Shown: piece after piece, positions 60,802 to 64,000 of the stretch
How positions within the stretch are numbered: the first letter of the stretch is position 1
Layout of the letters: the number at the start of each line of letters is the position of its first letter
From: Bacteroidota bacterium
Lineage (GTDB): Bacteria > Bacteroidota > Bacteroidia > Bacteroidales > FEN-979
Reading direction: 5' to 3'
DNA: 64,000 nucleotides
Assembly: GCA_026391355.1 (NCBI GenBank)
Contig: JAPLDH010000013.1
Span: forward strand, 1-64,000
Made by a program: the position numbers and the translations under genes
Notes under the pieces: generated by a model
What the model saw: the letters and a program-made list of their open reading frames with translations, nothing else
Database searches by the model: none
What the model was told of the DNA's origin: nothing

Positions 60802-61844
60802 TGATTTTTTAATATGATTTTTGCTTCTTCTCCGCAGATCACGGGAAAGGTGAGTTCCCAGAGTTTATACCTTTGTTTATATACGCACAGTTTCTGCTTG
60901 ATGGATTGCTTTTCAAAAGGGATAACGATTTTGAATCTTCCTGAGGAATCCGTTTTAGCATAGATATCTTTTACGCTGACCGAGGCACCTGCAACAGGGA
61001 GGTTGTTCTCATCTTTCACAATTCCGAAAAGTAGGCCAAGACTGTTATCCCGGCAGATTGGAAGTGTGACACTTTCATCAAGAACGATCAACGTATCGAC
61101 CTTACAATAACCTTTTGATTCGAAGATGACTCGCCCCTTCTCACCCTTAAAACCTCGGGGGATTTTTTTAAATATGGCTTCATCAACAATACTCAGTTTT
61201 TCAATCTTGTCCTTCAAATACAACGAAACAGTTCCACCAGGAAATGTCATACCCTGGAGCTTTCTTGATTCATTCGTAAAAACTGTCATGTTAAAATCGC
61301 CAGATATTGTCGAAAGCTTATAAATTGCCATTACAAGAAAACAAATAAATATCAAAGATGATACGAAATAGAGAGATCTTTTTTCCCATCTATTGCATGG
61401 TTTACTTTTCAGAAGTAGAATTAGTTTGTTGATGCTTGCATCCCATAGTTCATTGGATGGCGCAATGCCATGGTAATCCGGTAAAGATGATATTTCTTCC
61501 GGAAGAGTCCCTTTATCGGGCATAATGAAATCACGGCCTAAAACAGGAACAATATTGCAGTTACATTCTATTGCATGCTTAACTTCTTTCCTGACCCAGT
61601 CATTTTCATTTTTACATCGCTCAAGTGAACCAGGGGTTAGGATAATAATGAAATCCTTTGAATTTTGAATTTTTGCATACAATGCCTCATTAAATTTACC
61701 ACTGCGCAGGCTTTCAATATCCATAAATGTTGCATACCTTTTTGCCTGCAAAGCATTTTTAACCAGCATAGCCAGTTCTGTTCCGCCATCCCGGCGGTAA
61801 CTGATAAAAATGTCATGATTGGGTTTCTTCAGTTTTATATTCAT
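60798..61844 (-). CDS. Membrane-anchored TIR-domain protein with outer beta-sandwich domains
   Basis: A 348-residue protein. The TIR domain (about 8-145) has HDIFISYRRDGGTELA, then FMDIESLRSGKFNEAL and IIILTPGSLERC. The segment NDWVRKEVKHAI aligns with the catalytic WxxKE region of SARM1-type TIR NADases, so Glu87 is a likely catalytic residue. A single transmembrane helix (SLYFVSSLIFICFLVMAIYK, about 156-175) puts the C-terminus outside the cytoplasm. This C-terminal part includes a carboxypeptidase-like regulatory domain (about 270-348: GIVKDENNLPVAGASVSVKD). Predicted role: NAD-cleaving effector controlled by a periplasmic signal. The catalytic activity is inferred. Confidence 0.88.
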   Translation of the reverse strand: MNIKLKKPNHDIFISYRRDGGTELAMLVKNALQAKRYATFMDIESLRSGKFNEALYAKIQNSKDFIIILTPGSLERCKNENDWVRKEVKHAIECNCNIVPVLGRDFIMPDKGTLPEEISSLPDYHGIAPSNELWDASINKLILLLKSKPCNRWEKRSLYFVSSLIFICFLVMAIYKLSTISGDFNMTVFTNESRKLQGMTFPGGTVSLYLKDKIEKLSIVDEAIFKKIPRGFKGEKGRVIFESKGYCKVDTLIVLDESVTLPICRDNSLGLLFGIVKDENNLPVAGASVSVKDIYAKTDSSGRFKIVIPFEKQSIKQKLCVYKQRYKLWELTFPVICGEEAKIILKNQ

Positions 61845-61872
61845 GTGGCAGGTGTCATCTAATATACTTCAC

Positions 61873-62181
61873 TCAATTTTTCAGGTATTCCTGGTTATTT
61901 TGTAAGACAAATAAATGACCATTTGCATCGGGAACCCCTTTAAATGAGAACTGGATGATTTCCAATACTTCCTTAATGGTTGCACGAATTGCCGGAATAT
62001 CAGGTTTATCCCGTTTTCGTTTAACATTTGGGGGTAGAATATCTGGTTCAGGCCTGTGACCTGTAACACCAATCCTGAGGACTAATGGTGCTCTGGGGGG
62101 GCTATTATAAATATTGCCCTGGTCTTTGTCAGGCTCTGACTTAGGATCATTTTGTTTTTCTTTTTTGACGAAATTATCCAT
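61873..62181 (-). pseudogene. SLOG-like gene fragment
   Basis: A 102-residue frame with a charged, disordered start followed by APLVLRIGVTGHRPEPDILP, which is the first strand and loop of SLOG-type Rossmann proteins (GVTGHR). The family normally continues for 150 or more residues with a SxLAEGADR-like motif. Here it ends after NGHLFVLQNNQEYLKN, 28 nt before the TIR start. SLOG domains bind nucleotides or NAD-derived signals and occur with TIR proteins, for example in Thoeris. This may be a truncated gene, or a minimal N-terminal remnant kept as leader of the TIR operon. Confidence 0.5.
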
Positions 62182-62254
62182 ATAATCAATGTGTTATAAA
62201 TTTTTATCTCCACAAAACAATAAATTGAAATATTAAAAATCCTCTATGTTTCTT

Positions 62255-63739
62255 CTATCGGTTCAACTTCTCTATAATCTGCTTAAAATTCAATAACCCG
62301 GCTTCAAGATTTTCTACGATTTCACTGGCTATAACATCCGGGTCCGGAAGGTTATCTAAATCGGCCAGGGACTTATCCTTCAGCCATGTGATATCCAAAC
62401 TCGTTTTGTCACGGCTGATGATCTCTTCATAGGTGAACTTCCTCCAGCGACCTTCCGGGTTTGATTCTGAATTAAAAGTTTCCTGGCGCTTAAACCGGTT
62501 GATTGCGTTGTAACAAGTAATGAAATCTTTTAAATCATCAAGTTTTAAGGGATTTTTCTTTAGTGTGTGATGGATATTTGTCCGGTAGTCATATACCCAG
62601 ATCTCCTTTGTCCATGGATCCTTGCTTGCGGGTTTGTTATCGAAAAAGATGACGTTTGCCTTTACTCCCTGTGCATAGAAAATTCCGGTTGGCAGGCGAA
62701 GGATGGTATGCAGGTCGGTTGTCTCCAACAACTTTTTACGGACGGTTTCTCCTGCTCCGCCTTCAAACAGAACATTGTCGGGAACAACGACGGCTGCGAG
62801 ACCGATGGTCTTCAGCATCGAACGTATATGCTGTACAAAGTTAAGTTGCTTATTGCTGGTGGTTGCCCAGAAATCCTGGCGGTTGTAAGTCAGATCTTCT
62901 TTTTCCTGTTCACCTTCATCATTGGTGAATGTCTGGCTGCTCTTCTTACCGAAAGGGGGATTGGCCAGCACATAGTCGTAGGTTACGGGTGACGCTGCAA
63001 TAAGGGCATCGGCCGGTGAAATGAAATTATCGCTGTCGATGTCACCGATGTTGTGCAGGAAGAGGTTCATCAGTGCCAGTCGACGCGTTCCTGCCACGAT
63101 CTCGTTCCCGAAAAAGGTTTGCAGTTTCAGGAACTTGTTCTGGTCTTTGTCGAGTTTGTTGTTTGAAACCAGGTAATCATAGGCCGCCAGGAAAAAGCCA
63201 CCGGTACCACATGCCGGGTCGGCGATGGTCTTCATGAGCCGGGGCTGAACGCACTGAACCATTGCTTTGATCAGCGCCCGTGGGGTAAAGTATTGTCCTG
63301 CCCCGCTTTTTACATCCTCGGCATTCTTCTCAAGCAATCCTTCATAGATATCGCCTTTCACATCGGCGCCCATCACGAGCCAGTTTTCGCTGTCGATCAT
63401 GTCGATCACTTTTGCCAGCATGGCCGGGTCCTGGATCTTGTTCTGGCTCTTGGTGAATATCTGGCCCAATATCCCTTTCTGGGTGCTTAACTCCCGGAGC
63501 AAGGCAACATAGTGGATTTCCAGCTCTGCGCCTTTCCTGGAGGTAAGGCTTTCCCAGTTGTAATCATTGGGGATACCGAGTTTGCGGTTATAGGGTGGCT
63601 TGCTGTATTCATCGGCCATTTTCAGGAACAACAGGTAGGTGAGTTGTTCAAGGTAATCGCCGTAGCCGACGCCGACATCCCGTAGAGGATTGCAGAAGGA
63701 CCAGACTTTGCTGACAATGCTGGAAGTGTTATTGCTCAT
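62255..63739 (-). CDS. hsdM: Type I restriction-modification methyltransferase subunit M
   Basis: A 494-residue N6-adenine methyltransferase of the HsdM type, counted from the ATG at 63739 (a TTG one codon upstream is less likely). An N-terminal helical domain is followed by SAM motif I DPACGTGGF (174-182) and the catalytic motif IV NPPF (260-263). YFTPRALIKAMV marks the usual link between the two. It methylates adenine when complexed with HsdS. No hsdS or hsdR follows: the next genes are the SLOG fragment and TIR gene 73 nt downstream. The partners may lie beyond the right edge or be lost. Confidence 0.92.
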   Translation of the reverse strand: MSNNTSSIVSKVWSFCNPLRDVGVGYGDYLEQLTYLLFLKMADEYSKPPYNRKLGIPNDYNWESLTSRKGAELEIHYVALLRELSTQKGILGQIFTKSQNKIQDPAMLAKVIDMIDSENWLVMGADVKGDIYEGLLEKNAEDVKSGAGQYFTPRALIKAMVQCVQPRLMKTIADPACGTGGFFLAAYDYLVSNNKLDKDQNKFLKLQTFFGNEIVAGTRRLALMNLFLHNIGDIDSDNFISPADALIAASPVTYDYVLANPPFGKKSSQTFTNDEGEQEKEDLTYNRQDFWATTSNKQLNFVQHIRSMLKTIGLAAVVVPDNVLFEGGAGETVRKKLLETTDLHTILRLPTGIFYAQGVKANVIFFDNKPASKDPWTKEIWVYDYRTNIHHTLKKNPLKLDDLKDFITCYNAINRFKRQETFNSESNPEGRWRKFTYEEIISRDKTSLDITWLKDKSLADLDNLPDPDVIASEIVENLEAGLLNFKQIIEKLNR

Positions 63740-63755
63740 CAATTAATCTTTTAAG

Positions 63756-63875
63756 TTATCATGTGGGTTATCCTGCAATAAATCATGCAACTTATACTGC
63801 ACTTTATCCTGCAGTTTTTACTGCAACTTATCCTGCAATCAATTATGCAGTTTATCCCGCAGTTTATCCTGCATC
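63756..63875. repeat. Ten 12-bp tandem repeats
   Basis: Ten 12-nt units of the type TTATCCTGCAAT run without gaps. On the minus strand they read as repeated LQDK. The first units are the last codons of the winged-helix gene, which stops at 63839. The remaining units stay in frame but contain TGA and TAA stops, and a stop just before hsdM looks like the former end. The array is therefore the repeat tail of the upstream gene, partly untranslated now. Confidence 0.85.
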
Positions 63876-64000
63876 TTATTGCTTAATTCATACGCACCGG
63901 CTTTTTTACTGCCAATATAGTTGACTAAGTTAAAATCGATTAATATTTTAATGTTATCTCTTATTGTTCTTTCCGACACATTAAAACGAGTTATAAGATC
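63839..64000 (-). CDS. Partial winged-helix protein with LQDK-repeat tail
   Basis: Only the last 53 residues are in the window: DLITRFNVSERTIRDNIKIL (a helix-turn-helix), a wing-like NLVNYIGSKKAGAYELS, then MQDKLRDKLHN and a stop. Such ends are seen in ATP-binding or AlbA_2-type transcription regulators that have repeated LQDK-like tails and often lie near restriction genes. The tail is shortened by a stop inside the repeat array. It is the first gene read into hsdM, with a 97-nt gap now made of leftover repeats. The N-terminal domains are outside the window. Confidence 0.65.
   Translation of the reverse strand, partial: DLITRFNVSERTIRDNIKILIDFNLVNYIGSKKAGAYELSNKMQDKLRDKLHN

Noticed and set aside
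60798-62181. A standard Thoeris system
   Set aside because: A TIR gene and a SLOG-like piece are present, but no SIR2-SLOG ThsA is seen and the TIR protein is membrane-anchored, unlike ThsB.
63756-63875. Possible CRISPR or iteron origin from the 12-bp repeats
   Set aside because: Units are contiguous without spacers and read in frame as the tail of the upstream gene.

Overview
The window looks like a chromosomal segment of a Bacteroidota bacterium, probably of the Bacteroidia and perhaps an uncultured lineage. Evidence: many secreted proteins end in a type A sorting domain of the type IX secretion system (T9SS), there are two TonB-dependent receptors with carboxypeptidase-like regulatory domains, a DUF4249 lipoprotein, an ECF sigma factor paired with a membrane protein, and several promoters of the Bacteroidota form TTG - about 20 nt - TAnnTTTG. 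Species cannot be fixed from the sequence alone.

Layout. 1-500: broken AAA_14-type ATPase gene at the left edge. 733-8758 (+): tight gene run with a T9SS cargo protein, two unknown secreted proteins, a TonB-dependent receptor, its DUF4249 lipoprotein and an MG2-like secreted protein. 8812-21045: a giant S74/T9SS surface protein diverging from an RHS/YD-repeat protein, then small secreted proteins. 21100-30133 (-): lipoprotein, a large fibronectin-like/PKD-repeat T9SS protein, sigma/membrane-barrel pair, another T9SS cargo. 30203-33684: a complete IS1595-family transposon with perfect 26-bp inverted repeats, an 8-bp target duplication and passenger genes including a RhuM-family protein. 33975-49746: DUF1028 hydrolase-like protein, DUF1295 membrane enzyme, a lipoprotein/barrel operon, a second receptor, a START-domain protein, a LamG lipoprotein, a TPR protein, an M16 peptidase and a DUF5723 protein.

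49985-51369 is a decayed beta-propeller/MORN gene. A tRNA-Arg(CCT) at 51596-51667 then marks the edge of a distinct region in which every gene lies on the minus strand. Read in transcription order from the right edge: a partial winged-helix gene with a 12-bp repeat tail, an HsdM methyltransferase without visible HsdS/HsdR, a truncated SLOG-like gene, a membrane-anchored TIR protein with extracytoplasmic C-terminal domains, a periplasmic TPR protein, a PrsW-type intramembrane protease with zinc ribbons, a small module protein, an AAA_14/DUF4143 ATPase, a two-propeller WD40 protein with a zinc ribbon, two more small module proteins and a DUF4062 remnant abutting the tRNA. Several of these genes overlap by 1-4 nt, so at least parts are cotranscribed.

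The best candidate for an undescribed system is 51.7-62.2 kb. A predicted NADase (TIR) anchored in the membrane with periplasmic sensing-type domains sits next to a TPR partner, an intramembrane protease and a WD40 scaffold. A 40-residue module recurs in four places on the same strand, once as the N-terminus of the WD40 protein and three times as tiny proteins. This fits the general style of bacterial conflict or signalling systems, but function is inferred from domains and context only.
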